DNA of 64,000 nucleotides from contig VWZX01006105.1 in assembly GCA_013399015.1 (NCBI GenBank), positions 2,170,001 to 2,234,000 on the forward strand, given 5' to 3'. The notes under the pieces are model-generated. The model was not told the origin of the DNA, ran no database searches, and saw nothing but the letters and a program-made list of their open reading frames with translations. Numbering within the stretch: position 1 is the first letter of the stretch; the number at the start of each line of letters is the position of its first letter. The translations under genes were made by a program, and so were the position numbers. Source of the stretch: Galbula dea. Lineage: Eukaryota > Chordata > Aves > Piciformes > Galbulidae. Shown here in pieces: positions 14,438 through 27,000 of this stretch.

Positions 14438-15130
14438 ACAGATGAGGCATATCTCAGTTTAAGAAAGCTTTTCACATTCTTATGCATCTTCCCCATACAA
14501 AAGCTAAAGAATTATATTCTTCAATCTCTATCAGGTGCATTATATTTGATCTTAAAATAGCTTAGGTAGTGTGTGCATGTGTGGCATGGGGGTCACTGGA
14601 TAATCTGCACTCCAGTTCTAGTCAATGTTGTCAGCTCTTAGAAAAAGAGTTCATATATAAAATTTAAGTATAACACTTCTTAAACAAACAAACAAAACCT
14701 AACAAAAAACGGAAGGTGAAAGGACAAAGGCATTTGAAATTACCTCAACAAATAGCAATCTGAAATTCAGTTAGGACAAGTACAAAGAATTTGTACTTAC
14801 AAATTTGTACCCTTAGCAGAAAAACAAGTGTAACAGAATGATCTGAGTCTTGTAACCTCTCATCAGCTAAACATAAGATGACATAATGTCAGGGTAAAAA
14901 AAGGTGAATCTCCTCCTTGAATGCATTAAGAGAAATGCTAGATGTCAGATACAAGGGAACTGTTCTATTTGATGTGGACACTGATGCCAGGGATGCAGCC
15001 ACTGAAATAACACATCCAGAATAGAACTTTTATAAATGCATGAAAGTGCAGCATAGAGATTTCTGAAAGAATAGGAACAAACAAAAGATTAGAAAACATG
15101 ATACACAAAAGAAGGCTGGTGGTAGAGGGA
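14438..15130 (+). mobile_element. Old CR1 LINE relic, 3' part (resumes after LTR)
   Basis: Immediately after the LTR, a + strand frame gives F-K-K-A-F-H (about 14,460-14,477), the decayed counterpart of the reverse-transcriptase motif A pattern F-S-K-A-F-D. This is just what should follow the CR1 sequence that ends at 13,294. Further on, D-K-Y-K-E-F-V near 14,778-14,798 matches the D-K-C-K-V-x-H block. C-I-K-R-N-A near 14,925 matches the C-I-R-K-G-x block. Stops and frameshifts abound. The right boundary is uncertain, because similarity fades after about 15,130. Confidence 0.55.
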
Positions 15131-18100
15131 GCTGAGTTTCAAGAGAAGCCTGATGTGCAACATAGCAAGAAAGACATCAGCCACAGAGGGCTGGCAAGAA
15201 GATAGCAAACTCTTATTTTGCATGGCTCTAGGGGAAGGTTTGAGGAGATATATTCAGCAGACAAGATGAAGGAAGTATAGTGAGAGAAAGAGAGGTCCTC
15301 ATAGCCAAGTGGTTCTATAGACCCTCAGTCACTGGAGACAAACACCTGTCAGAACTGATTTGTGTTTTCTTGTCCTTCTAAGTCACCCTACCTTCATGTG
15401 AGAAATTGAACTAGGTCATTTTTTCATTTTTGTTTTAGAGATAGATATCTGCATCTAATCAGACACACGTGAAAAACACAGCACCCCTAGGCCTTCAGTT
15501 CTTTACCACTTTAGCTGGGAACTAGAAAAAGGTCTCTGCTCTTTATTTCCCCCTGTGCCCATGTACCTAAGCAGAGAATAGGGAGCTGTGGGTCACCTGC
15601 TTTCTGTCCTTGTTTGGTGTCTTGAGGTCCCCAGTTTGGATGGACTCTTTCAGCCTAAATCTCTTTGATTTTTATTGTAAGTCTGCTTTGAAACTAGATT
15701 AACAAGAGCTATGAAATCACCTCAATGAATGATTGAACATGTCCCACAGTACACATCCATCTTTATGTTATTGTGTGCTTGTGTGGTGAGAACAGCTTGT
15801 ATTATTCAATTTTACCTCAGAAGAAAGAGTGTTACATATTAAGTTATCAATATTTTCTGCTGGAAAAGTGTCCTCAGGATGCTTTCTTTCACTCTTCTCA
15901 GTCTTTGTGATCTTGCATTTATTTCTATGAAAGAAAAAAACACACCTGCCCAATTGTAACTACTGTGCCAAGCACATCCAGTATCAGTAGTCTCTGAAAG
16001 CCTGGATGTCCTTGAGCTGCATTTATGGACACCTTATCTGCTATCTATTTACTATCACACATTAACATGAATAAATGGAGTGTAGCTGCAGACCTGTGAC
16101 ACTGCTTCTGTGTGGGTTTTTTGGTTTATGTTTTATACTTCTGAAGAAGCACTTTCCTTTAGTCTTATTGTCATTAAACTTTCATGTGTGTGTGTTTGTA
16201 TTTGTCCAGCTTTTCCTGCTTCCCTTTTATTTAAATTTATTAATAATTTAGGCTTTCCAGACTGCCTCATGCTAGATAAATCCCTCCCCCTTTATTTGAG
16301 GTTGACAAATTAAGCTATTTAAAGAATGACTCATTACAAGTATATATCCTGTTGGTGCCACCACCCTCCTACACATAATAATTATTGAAGTTTGCAATGT
16401 GACGCACAGTCAGCACTTTCAAAGCAGGATATCAGTGCTGGCAGTTGCAGCGCCTGAATACCTTACTGCCGCTGGTTACCCATGGCAACTACAATGATCT
16501 ATTTGTGGTGATAATGACTTGTTGTTCTGTTTGAGAGTTTTGCTCTATTCCTTCCTGTTTCAATTTCAACAGGAATCTATAGATTTTAAAACTCATCTCA
16601 AAAAACAGAACAGTGAACAAAATTCACTCTTGATGTTTGTGCATATATGAAGTAACAGCAACACAACATCAGCTGGTTGCAGATTTTACCACTGTATCAA
16701 ACCCCTCTGAGTCTAAACTAATTAAATTAACTCATTCCACATCATCTATAAATGTATCCTTCTATTGTTTATTAAACACTCACCCTGGGGGGTTTTGTTA
16801 GTGTAAGAAAGCAGTAGAGCATATCACGATTTCTACTTACTGCATGTCCATTATTTGCAGATCATCATGATTTCTTATTGCCATTAACAGTATTTTAAGC
16901 AAACTGTCCCAAAGACATGCTTCTAAGTTGCTGATACAATCTTATTTGGATATAAAACACAACTTGATTTGCAAGCTAATGAATATTTTCCTCACTACGA
17001 AAAGTTGATAATTGGCAAGTATTTTTAATTGGCAATGCTAAACTGCAAATATTTTGGATTATTCAATCAAATTCAGTGTAACTATGATGTCTTTTTGGCA
17101 GCTTTTTGTATCTTAGCTTGCTGAAGTCCAGGATCTCTCCCTCTCCTTCTCTCAGCTGTTGGACACCAAATAATAGAAATGGAAGGAGAAATACCAAAAT
17201 GGTCTACATTACTAGGTAACAGTAAGAGCATGACAGCTGGGCAGGACACTGCCTTTTGGACAGGAGCACCATGCTGCCTTTCCATCTCTGTGAAGCTGTG
17301 CCAACTAGTGCCAGCTCTGCCTGGGGAAGGGCCCTCCATCTTCTCTTCTCCGAATGTGTTTTCAAACACCCAAAAGACATCTTGGTTCCTCCAGCTTCTT
17401 GCCTCTTTTAAAGATCTTTACAAATCTCATTGCAGATCTAAAGCCTCTTTTCTCAGGAGAGCAACAGTCAGCAATTTTAAGCATATTTGCCCTCATTAGA
17501 AGACTATTGCCACCCCATCACCCACTGAACCAGCTGGAGATTATTTCTGGGTTCTACTCAAGAGTAAGAAAATTTCCTTCACATTCAACATATGCACCAG
17601 ACTCAGATTAAAAAATTTCTGAATGTTTAGGGTATAGTGATGTGAATATAAGATTCATTTTGCCCATTGAGGGTTATAGAGCTTAGGAAGAAACTTTCAA
17701 GTATTTTCTTATTGACAATATTTCCTTGAATCAAGGGTTTGAATCTCGGTGTCCTTAAGCTGATAAATTTTAGTGAAGAAAATGGTAGTTGGTCAAATTA
17801 TGATCTAAATAAGGTCATAAAAATTTAGCTTTATGGCAGAGAAGCTGCTTTCTGTGGGTTGTGGTTAGGGTTGCAAGTTGTGATTGAAGTTTATTCGTTT
17901 CTAGCTAGGCTCATCAAGCTTTCCCATAGTCCAAACAACACAGTTTTAAGGAATTTAATTCATCTTTTCATAAGACAGCAATGGAATTCAGGAAGCCTAC
18001 ATACAATTGCCCCTGAAATAAAAAGTCTTCTCAGCATTATTTTTAGCTGGGTGTCCCAGAAAAAACAGCTGTTCCAGGGAGATGGGAAACAAAGCACCTT

Positions 18101-19024
18101 CAAGATGTTTGGCTAAACCACTTTGTGATAAAAACTTGGGGTTCATTTTAGTGAGGAAGGGAAAAAAAGGTGATGTTTAGACTGCAGTATACCTATATTC
18201 ATGCAATTTTAAGACTGCCCTTTCCCCACACATACAACCACCATCTTTTACTGAAAACATTTTTGTAAGGTTTTCTTTAGTTTTGTGAGAAGCTGGAAGA
18301 TCTGTCTCTCTGTCAATTGTTTCTGTTTCCACCTTAATAATGAAAACGTAAGAAGCCCAGCCCTAGTTGTAGAAAATCCTCTGCTATCACTTATGTCAGA
18401 ACAAATCTCATGGAAAATGCTGCTATTCTGATTTACTACCATTTTACACCAATCTCTCTTTGCTCTAGCATGATCAATAGCCTGAAGTGTACAAGAAAAG
18501 CCTTATTATACTAGGCTATATTCTACCCATTTTAAACACAGTGCAATGGTAATTTGATTATGCTGAGGCTAAGATCAATCTAAACTCTGCTGCAGAACAC
18601 AGATCATCAATTTTGATTTCACTGACCAAGCGTCTTCTCTACCGGAATCTTTATGAATGATGGACCACATCAATGAACACTTACTCTGAGAATTGCTCCA
18701 TATGTTGGAACACAGGGATGATTCACCTCACTCATTCAAAGACTGCTTGAGTGAAGAGAAAGAATAGTAGGATGGTTGGACATATATCAGAAAGATTGTG
18801 TGTATTGTAATTTGTAGACTCATAGGTGTGATATTTCTTTGTACTGGGTGTCTGTATGAAGCAAAATGTGGTCACTAATACTCAAATGACAGGAGGAAAC
18901 TTGTGGCACTAGTGTCCCAACAGAGGAATGTGGTTTCAGTGTCACTAGTGTAAGCTGTTATTCTCATGTCCCAAGCCTTTATGGTTTTTTTTGTCAGTCT
19001 CACTTCTGTTTCTGAAAAAGTCAT
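15131..19024. other. Intergenic, no gene seen
   Basis: Unique-looking AT-rich DNA. Short overlapping frames at 17.1-17.6 kb on both strands have no recognisable domain. The only specific item is an RFX/X-box-like palindrome at 16,475-16,489, in a locally more GC-balanced stretch (about 16,380-16,560). Confidence 0.6.
16475..16489. promoter_or_regulatory. X-box-like (RFX) palindrome
   Basis: The sequence GTTACC-CAT-GGCAAC fits the RFX consensus of two inverted half sites (GTNRCC and RGYAAC) with a 3-bp spacer, which is within the allowed range although 2 bp is preferred. Seen directly; any function is inference, since no promoter is nearby. Confidence 0.35.
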
Positions 19025-19725
19025 AGAAAGCTGGCAAGCTAGAAATCAACTTTGCAAAAAAAGACCTGGGCATCCTGGTCATCAGTAAGCTGAGCAGTAG
19101 TCAGTAGAGTGCCCTTGCAGAAAAATCAACCATCTACATCCTGGGCTGCATCAAAGCAGACAAAAACTGTAGCAAGCAGCTCCAGGGAAGAGATCCTGCC
19201 CCTCTATTTAGCACTTGTGAGACCACATTTGGATATTTTGTCATGTTTACAGCTCCTAACCAAAAGAAAAGTGTCATCATACTGTAACAAGTCCAGTGAA
19301 AGACCACCAAGCTGGAGCACATAGAGTACAAAGAATGACTGAGGGAGCTGCATTTGCTTGGCCTTAAGATGACCAGGAGGATCCTTTTGCTATCTGCAAA
19401 TACTTATTAGGAGACTGTAGAAAAGACAGAGCCAGAGATGGAAGGTGGAGTAAGGAGAGGCGGCAGTCACTAGCTGGAACACAACAAACTCAACATGATA
19501 GAGGGGACGATTAGGAAAAGAGCAGTCAAATACTGGAGCAAGCTGCCCAAAGAGGATGTGGGAACTCCATCCTTGGAGATGCTTATATCTTGACAGTACA
19601 AGGTCCTGAACACCCTGCTGTACTGGCCTTGATATAAGCAGGAGGTGAAACTGGGGGTCCTTCCATGTCTCTCCCAACCTACAACACACCATGATTGTCA
19701 CCTATGTCATTCTGTTTTGTTGCAG
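19025..19725 (+). mobile_element. CR1 LINE 3' fragment, degraded
   Basis: The + strand gives the CR1 ORF2 C-terminal landmarks: K-D-L-G-I-L-V near 19,060-19,080, then R-E-E-I-L-P-L-Y-L-A-L-V-R-P-H-L near 19,185-19,235. Further on comes the E-D-V-G-T-P-S-L-E-M block near 19,550-19,580 (counterpart of P-R-E-V-V-E-S-P-S-L-E). The untranslated tail is recognisable (CTTCCATGTCTCTCCCAACC) and ends in ATTCTGT-like repeats near 19,710-19,725. It is 5' truncated and full of indels and stops. It faces the CR1 at 19,866-21,075 tail to tail. Confidence 0.8.
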
Positions 19726-19865
19726 TGATAATGTGTTCCTTTTTCCTCACAAAAATTTATTACAACTCAGAGCTTTAAATACAGCTCCCTAACAGTCTCC
19801 TACACAGATTACATTATACTTTCCAATCTTACATCAACTTGCATACCTCAGTCTAGGTAACTAAG

Positions 19866-21075
19866 CACAGAACCAGAGAATGTTAAGAGTTGGAAGGGAC
19901 CTCAAAAGATCATCCAGTTCAACCCCCCTGCCACAGCAGGATTCCCTAGACCAGGCCACACAGAAGAGCGTCCAGATGGGTTTTGAATATCTCCATAGAA
20001 GGAGACTCCACAACCTCTCTGGGCAGTCTGTGCCAGTGCTCTGGCACCTCAACTGGGAAAAAATTTCTGCAGGTATTCACACAGAACCTCCTATGCTTCA
20101 GCTTACAACCACTGCCTCTTGTCTTGTCACTGGGCTTCACTGAGAAGAGCCTGACCCCATCCTCCCAACACACACCCTTCATATATTTATAAACATAAAT
20201 GGGGTCACCCCTTAGTCTCATCTTCTCCAAGCTAAAGAGACCCAGTTCCCTCAGCATTTCCTCATAAGGAAGATGTTCCAGACCCTTCATTGTCTTGGTG
20301 ACTCTGTGCTGGACTCTTTCCAGCAGTTCCCTGTCCTTCTTAAACTGAGTGGCCCAGAACTGGACACAAGATTCCAGATGCAGCCTCACCAGGGAGAGTA
20401 AAGAGGGGAGAAGAACCTCTCTTGACCTACTAACCACACCCTTTCTAATACACCCCAGAATCCCATTGGCCCTCCTGGCCACAACAGCACACTGCTGGCT
20501 CATAGTCATCCTTCCACCCACCAGCACGCCCAGGTCCCTTTCCCCTTTACTGCTTTCCAACAGATCAGTCCCCAACCTATACTGATCCATGGGGTTGGTC
20601 TTTCCCAGGTGCAAAACTTGACACTTGCCTTATTGAATTTCATTCAGTTTCTCCCTGCCCAACTCTCCAGCCTGTCTAAGTCTTGCTGAATGGCATCACA
20701 ACCCTCTGGTGTGTCAGCCACTCCACCCAGTTTAGTGTCATCCCCAAACTTGCTGAGAGCACACTCTGTTCCCTCATCCAGGACATTAATGAATAGATTG
20801 AACAGTACTGGTCTCAGTACTGACCCCTGGGGGACTCCACTAGACGCAGGCCTCCACCTAGACTCTATCCCATTGACAACAACTCTCTGACTACTGTCCT
20901 TCAACCAGTTCACAATCCACCTCTCTACCCAATCATCCAGACCACACTTCCTCAGTTTAGCTGCAAGGATGCTGTGGGAGACAAGGTCAAGATAAACCAC
21001 ATCCACTGCTTTACCATCATCTATCCACCTGGTTATGTCCTCATAAAAGGCTATCAGGTTGCGGGACAGTCCCTG
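19866..21075 (-). mobile_element. CR1 LINE, 5'-truncated, carrying reverse transcriptase domain
   Basis: This is the best-preserved CR1 in the window, about 1.2 kb on the minus strand. Reading leftward, the first open stretch (21,006-20,644) holds the reverse transcriptase core: S-S-G-V-P-Q-G-S-V-L and then F-G-D-D, the motif C box (usually F-A-D-D). The second (20,614-19,946) holds L-G-V-L-V, V-R-L-H-L-E, L-G-L-F-S-L-E-K and the C-terminal L-C-G-L-V followed by a stop. It ends in the typical CR1 3' tail (GTTGGAAGGGACCTC on the + strand from about 19,890). Damage: a stop and a one-base frameshift separate the two open parts near 20,615-20,645, and an 18-bp in-frame deletion removes S-K-A-F-D-T just after the motif A aspartate. 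It is therefore dead for retrotransposition. The 5' truncation is near 21,075. Confidence 0.93.
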
Positions 21076-21949
21076 AGTCCAGATGCCACATTCAGTCCCT
21101 AGCCAAACTCTGAGCTCTCAGCCTCCAGAATTAGGTGATGACACCTATACTTTGCTTTGGAAGCTTTTTGTCTGGCTCCTGAGTTATGCCTGGGAGCTGT
21201 TTGACTGAGTCCAAACTGGCCTGGGCCAAAACTTTATAAGGGCCACGGTTAACAACAACACAGATGACTAAGTCCCAGCACCTGTAACATAAACACTGCC
21301 AGTTTTTAAAAGACATGACTTTTCTAGGATGGTGTGCAAAGGAATGCAAAGGAAAAAAGATGAACTGTCCATTTTACTGCTTGAAAGAGATACTCCTACT
21401 GTAAACAATGTTAAGTAAAAAACAAGTTCTCCCATCATACAAAACTGACACAGGGATCCCTGATAAATGGTTATGTGTGTGTATGGTTTTAGTTTTTTAA
21501 GTAAAGGGATTTACTTTGGTAAGGACTCTGCAAATATTGTACTTTTGGATTTTTTCTTTCACTTGCTCCCCCTTGCTGATTTATTCTATATACAGAACAC
21601 TGCTTGAATTAGGAACACAGTATTGTTAACATCCAAATTAAGTGATTATTCAGGTTGCTCAAAATACACAGAAACTGACCTAGAGGGAGACACTTGTAGA
21701 GTAAACGAGATTTACAAAAGGTTATTTCAATTTTTCTCATAAATTATGTTACTGAGACATTATTATATTGCTGCACTGCTTGTAAACTGACAGAGGGATG
21801 GTAAAGAAGAAGGAAATATAGCAAAGCTCATCATGTTTTGGGAGACATTATTAAATTAAGCTGCAACTTGAGTAATCATTAATTAATGCAATGTGGAAGA
21901 TGTAGGGTGGAGATCTTAAAACAACTCAGCATCAGCCTGCCTTTGTTCT

Positions 21950-22010
21950 GACTGAAGTCAGAATGGCTTGTTCCCAGTGACGTCAATAGGAGCAGAGCTA
22001 GATCAGTACT
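21950..22010. repeat. Possible ancient amniote interspersed repeat remnant
   Basis: Contains CTGAAGTCA ... CCAGTGACGTCAATAGGAGCAG, similar to the 'TTGACTTCAATGGGAGC' core I know from reptile and bird genomes. Too short and diverged for certainty. Confidence 0.3.
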
Positions 22011-24037
22011 GACTATTTCTGACAGCCCAATCTTTAATAAGCACTGATCCAAATTGTCAAGAATCATTTGTGGTTTCGAATGTCCAACATAAAGCACCAT
22101 AAGGGCCTCCATCTGAGACAGGTGCTCAGAATTAAGATTTCCTGGTTTAGGAGAAATCTGGTATCCAAAAATCACAAATCAAACTTAAACAATTAAACCT
22201 TAACAAATTATTTGCTATAGTGTCTTCCAGTATCGGAGATAAGCTGAAATTATGTTTATCTTCAGTTCTAGGAACTGGAGTGCTTTGATTTTCAGTAGCC
22301 TTCAACAATGTATTTTGGTTTGATTCTTTCATTTGTTTCATGGAAAATTACTATTTCTGCAGAAATTGCTTGTTCTTTTGAACTGATTTTTCTTAGCCAA
22401 ACTCCCAAGCAGCTCTATTAATTAGTCATGTTCAATCAAACCAAGGAATATCAACATGTATTACAAATGCCCTCGAAGTCAACATGGAGAAACATTTCTT
22501 AAGGACAGTAAAAGTTTTTCTCCTTTCATTGCAGTGACATTCAATATATACTAGATAGTCACCAGATTCAGAGGCAGATATAACTCCTTCCCAATGTGTT
22601 ATCCAGCCATAGCAGGTCTTCCTCTCCCAGTTTCTTCAGATTTATTCTTTCAATTTTCAGAAAACCCTTCAGTTTGACTTTGCTCTGCATTCTCAGCCAG
22701 TGTAAATGGAGTAATCAAACCATGAGCTTTTACATGCAAAATATCTTGTTTGCTGTTCTCATTTGGAATCTCTGCTCCGGTGCAGGGTCCTGCTGACTTC
22801 TTCTGGCAGTCACAGAATAGATACACAAATGAAGCACGGTGCACTGCACAATGCTTTATAAGGGTTTTGACAAAAGGCACTATCATTTACCTCTCTTCAC
22901 AAGGGATGGAAACCCCTCTTTTAGTCCACCTCCAGACTTCCAATTCAATGCAAGATTCATCCAAACCGTAAATCCTCAAGCCCTAACCATGAAATAAGGA
23001 TTATATTAAGCAGATGATACCTATTCAATATTGTCCACTCATGTGAAATAAAAATTTCAAGAGAGGAAATGCATTTGCAGTTGGGGAGATTCCATTACTC
23101 TTCTGCCAATCTAGCAACCAAACATAGAAGCTTTTGTCTTATCTACTGACTTTCTTACATTCATTATTAGCTGTGTTTCAAATTTTTTCTTACTTTAGGT
23201 AAGAAAACACTGATGTTTCCATGTGTCCATACCCCAACTCAATGACACTTCTAAATGCAAGTCTCACAACATTTATTATAGGTACAAGATAGATAAGACT
23301 GTCTCTAGATATTTTTGTGGCTCTTACAGGGCCTCACAAAAGATTTTTGATCTTTCAAAAAAAGCAGCTTTATCTACAAAACATGTTGCAGCTCAAACAG
23401 CAGAGGGTGTTTTCTAAGCAAATACAAAACACTTGATTTAAAATTATTGCTGTAGGTAGACCCTGCAGCTGTGCTGATGCTTTGCTACCAGTTCTGTTCA
23501 TGAAGTGACAGATTTCAATGGCTCACTGTTTATTAGAATTCTTTCAGATGCTCAATATATCACCTGTGAAATCTCCCAAAGTTTTCACATATATGGAACA
23601 AAATTCTACATATAGGGGATAGCTTCTTGTTTTTAAATAAGATGAACAGTATGCCATGAAATAATGCATTATTCATATGTTCATACTGTTCCAAAACCTT
23701 AATAAAGAACTTGATTAGAAGTCCAGGCACATGTCCCACATATTTATAGCCTGGTATGCACACAAATGTATATATAACATTAGATACTTGTAATATCCTC
23801 TTGTCTTTTATGCTTTTTAAGCACTTAAGATGCAGAGCAGTTGAGTCAAATTGCAACAAAGCCAAGCACACCAAATTGTTATCATTCTTCTAAGTGGGTG
23901 GGTGGTCATCCTTCACAAGGAACTCATTTCACCACTGTTGTGTTAACTTGGAAAAGTTTTGGAAAAAATAATGTTTGCATGACCAGTGCTAATATTTATT
24001 ACAAATCTGCAATTACAGTTTTAAAACTACAATGACT

Positions 24038-24065
24038 TTCACCAGCTGAGGATCTCATCCAGAAA
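24038..24065. repeat. Possible ancient amniote interspersed repeat remnant
   Basis: TTTCACCAGCTGAGGATCTC matches the 'TTTACACCAGCTGAGGATCTGG' end of the same old amniote repeat suspected at 21.95 kb. A single short match, so low confidence. Confidence 0.35.
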
Positions 24066-27000
24066 GCTTTGGAAGGAAAGGTGGAAGAAAGTAGGTTTGG
24101 GGTCCATCCATTTCACCTTGTTAGATGGACAGAAGTGATAGATGGTATGTTGAGTAAAGAGCATGAATTAAAGGAAAAACAAGAGATGTCAAAGACATGG
24201 AGAAGCCTGTTTCGAAGGCATCACTACAGACTTGAATCACATTAATAGGAAAGATTGCAATAGAAAAGAGGAATAAAGATGCTGAGGCAGAAGTACTATC
24301 TGGCAAAGTCCTTGGAAGACAGCAACAGGCAGATTCACCCAGAATGTCATTGGTGAAAAACAGTTACTGAGCTAGAAAACATGCCACAGGATGCAGAGAA
24401 ATCCTAGCATATGAGTTCTTCCATATACAGACTTTTTAAATTAAAAAATTCATCCTTACTTTTACATTTTGATTTGTCTTACACTTCTGCTTGCAAGATC
24501 CATTTCTGCAATTGAGTTTCCCTTGAGTTGCAGCTTCTGTCTACATGTGCTATGACCACATCAAGACCCCTTAGTTCGAGGACAAGTTTGGCTCTAGTGT
24601 GGACCATGTAGGTCATCATGTTTGACTCCTGTCAGCAATACATCCTCAGCACAACAGGTCTGAGTTCTCAGCTGTATCATATACTTTTAGAAATGATAAT
24701 AAATGCCTTCAAGTCTCTAACTTAAGTTATTCCACTGGCTACTTCTCCTCATGAATAAAATTTTGCCATACTTTTGTGGTCTGAACTTGTCATTCTTTTG
24801 CAGTTATCTATTGACAGAAATCTCTTCTATCTTAGGTCCTCATAAGACACAACAAAACAACTCGCTCTTTTTTTTTTAACACAGGAAGCAAGAGATGTAA
24901 ATATTTCATATATTAAATAAAACTTTACTGCCCTTTTTAATTCTTTCTGTTTCAACATAAGTTCTGAGAAGCTGATGAATCACTGGCTGCAGTATTTTAC
25001 CAATAACATTTCCTTGGTTTTGTTATTTCCTAGAAATGAGGCATCTTCTGCATTGTACTCCAGAGGACATGAATGACAGGAAAGGAGAAGGAGTAGAAAG
25101 TGGTTGCTGTAATAAGCAGAAAAAAACCAAAACCAACAAACACCCAAACAAACAATATATGGGTTTATCCTGTTGGTACACAGAACTAAAAGGCAATACT
25201 CAACACATGTACATTAGTGATGGATACTGAGTACCAAACCTTGCAGGAGTTTCAAACCAAGAGACCACTTCAAACTAAAATGAAAGGAAGAATCCTGCAT
25301 TAAACCTGTACTGTGGTGGTGGAAAGACATGAGCAAAGAAAGACACAGTGAGTAGAAAGGAGACATCACAGTAAAACAGATATTACAGCTCTGATAAATA
25401 CCAGAATTGAGAAGGAGGAAAGGTAAGAAAGAGTTAAGGAGATGAATGATGACATGGATGGTAAAGGGAGGATGGGCAGGACTGGGACACAAAGGCAGAG
25501 AAAAAGCTTGTTATGGCAGGAGTCACCAGATGGCATTGTTACACATAGTCTTAAAGGTTATTTTCCTTGGCATGTAAGCCAGGATTTGTTTCAGGAAAAA
25601 ATTTGTGTGTTTTAACTGTCATAAATATCTACAGCAGTGATAGCAAGCAGTGGAGCTAGAGACAATGTCAGCAATAGAAACTCTGGAGGCACTAGACAAG
25701 AAGGTTTGATTTTAAAGGAAAAAACCTCCTAGCTCTTCATGGGTGACTTTGCTGATCCATGATTGAAAGGCACACAGGCATATAGGCAGAAGCATTGAGC
25801 TAGAACTACCTGTAAATCTCACTCTTTTTTTTTTTTTTTTCCTAAGTAGTGAGATAGTCTATAGGACTTTAACAGGTCCTATCCTTCAGTAGAAACACAG
25901 ACTGATGATATCAGGAAGGACGTAAGGTTTGAAGACAAGAATCAAATAAATTGAGGAGAAGAATATGAAGTGGAAAACCAGCAACATTGGAAAAGAACAG
26001 GGAATGCATTAGATACAATCAATGGGTATTGAAGCGTATCTGCAAGTCAAGGTAGTTGGTAAAATATAGCTCAAAATACCACGTGGAAGTAATATGCAGC
26101 CAAAATAATGCAGGTACAGCATTAGAGTGTTGTTTCGGTCTGTTCTAAAAGTGCTAACTTCTTTAAACAACACAAACTGCACTAGAAATGAGGACTTGGA
26201 GAGTCTGTAGAGCAGAAAGTGGAATCAGTATCTGAAAAACACACTACTTTCATTGCTGATGAATGGCAGAATTTTGCTTCTATAATATAAACCCAAACTA
26301 TTCCATTTAATACTAATTTGCTCTGCTTTTCAAGTCTATTTAAGGGATTATGCTTCCCCAGTTCATGTGCATAGTTCAGTGACAGATTTGAATTCTGTAA
26401 ATAAAACAAACAAAGAAAAAACCCCAAACAAACAAATAAAACACCAAAAACCAACACAGAAATCAAATTGCTTTTAAAATACTGAGAGCAAAATCCCTGA
26501 TGAAACAGTCCAAGAGGCAGTCTCTGGAGAACACTGCTTACTATTCAGTAAGCTGGGAAACTGAGGATGTAAACAAGAGTATTCCCACCCTTCTCAGGGC
26601 AGAACATGTACTGTGTGTTCATTCCAGATTTCCCTCGTTCCCGTGGCCTGACCCTTATGATAACTTAGATGACAAAATAAAAAAGCCTAAGCATTCTTCA
26701 CAGTCTTAGAGCTTCCCAGACAAGCTCACCTGCCACAGCATAAGGCTCTCTAACATAGTGTACTGTTCAGGAACCTGTGCATTCCTCTACAATAAAAGTA
26801 AATTCCACTTAATTGCATATGGTACTAAAAAGTCCTCTAGGTGAAAACTTGGATTCACTGATATCAGACCTCTGCCCTACTCTGAGCTCAAGCTGCAGCA
26901 CAGAGTTGTCCCAGGTGCCTACCTCCTTGCATCCTGCCCTTTCCTTACAGCAAAGCTGAGAACCCAAAAGCTAATCGTTAGCAGGGATAGCTAAGCTAAG

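Noticed and set aside
17082..17611. Overlapping 85-106 codon frames on both strands.
   Set aside because: No recognisable domain, no splice or start context, and openness on both strands suggests chance.
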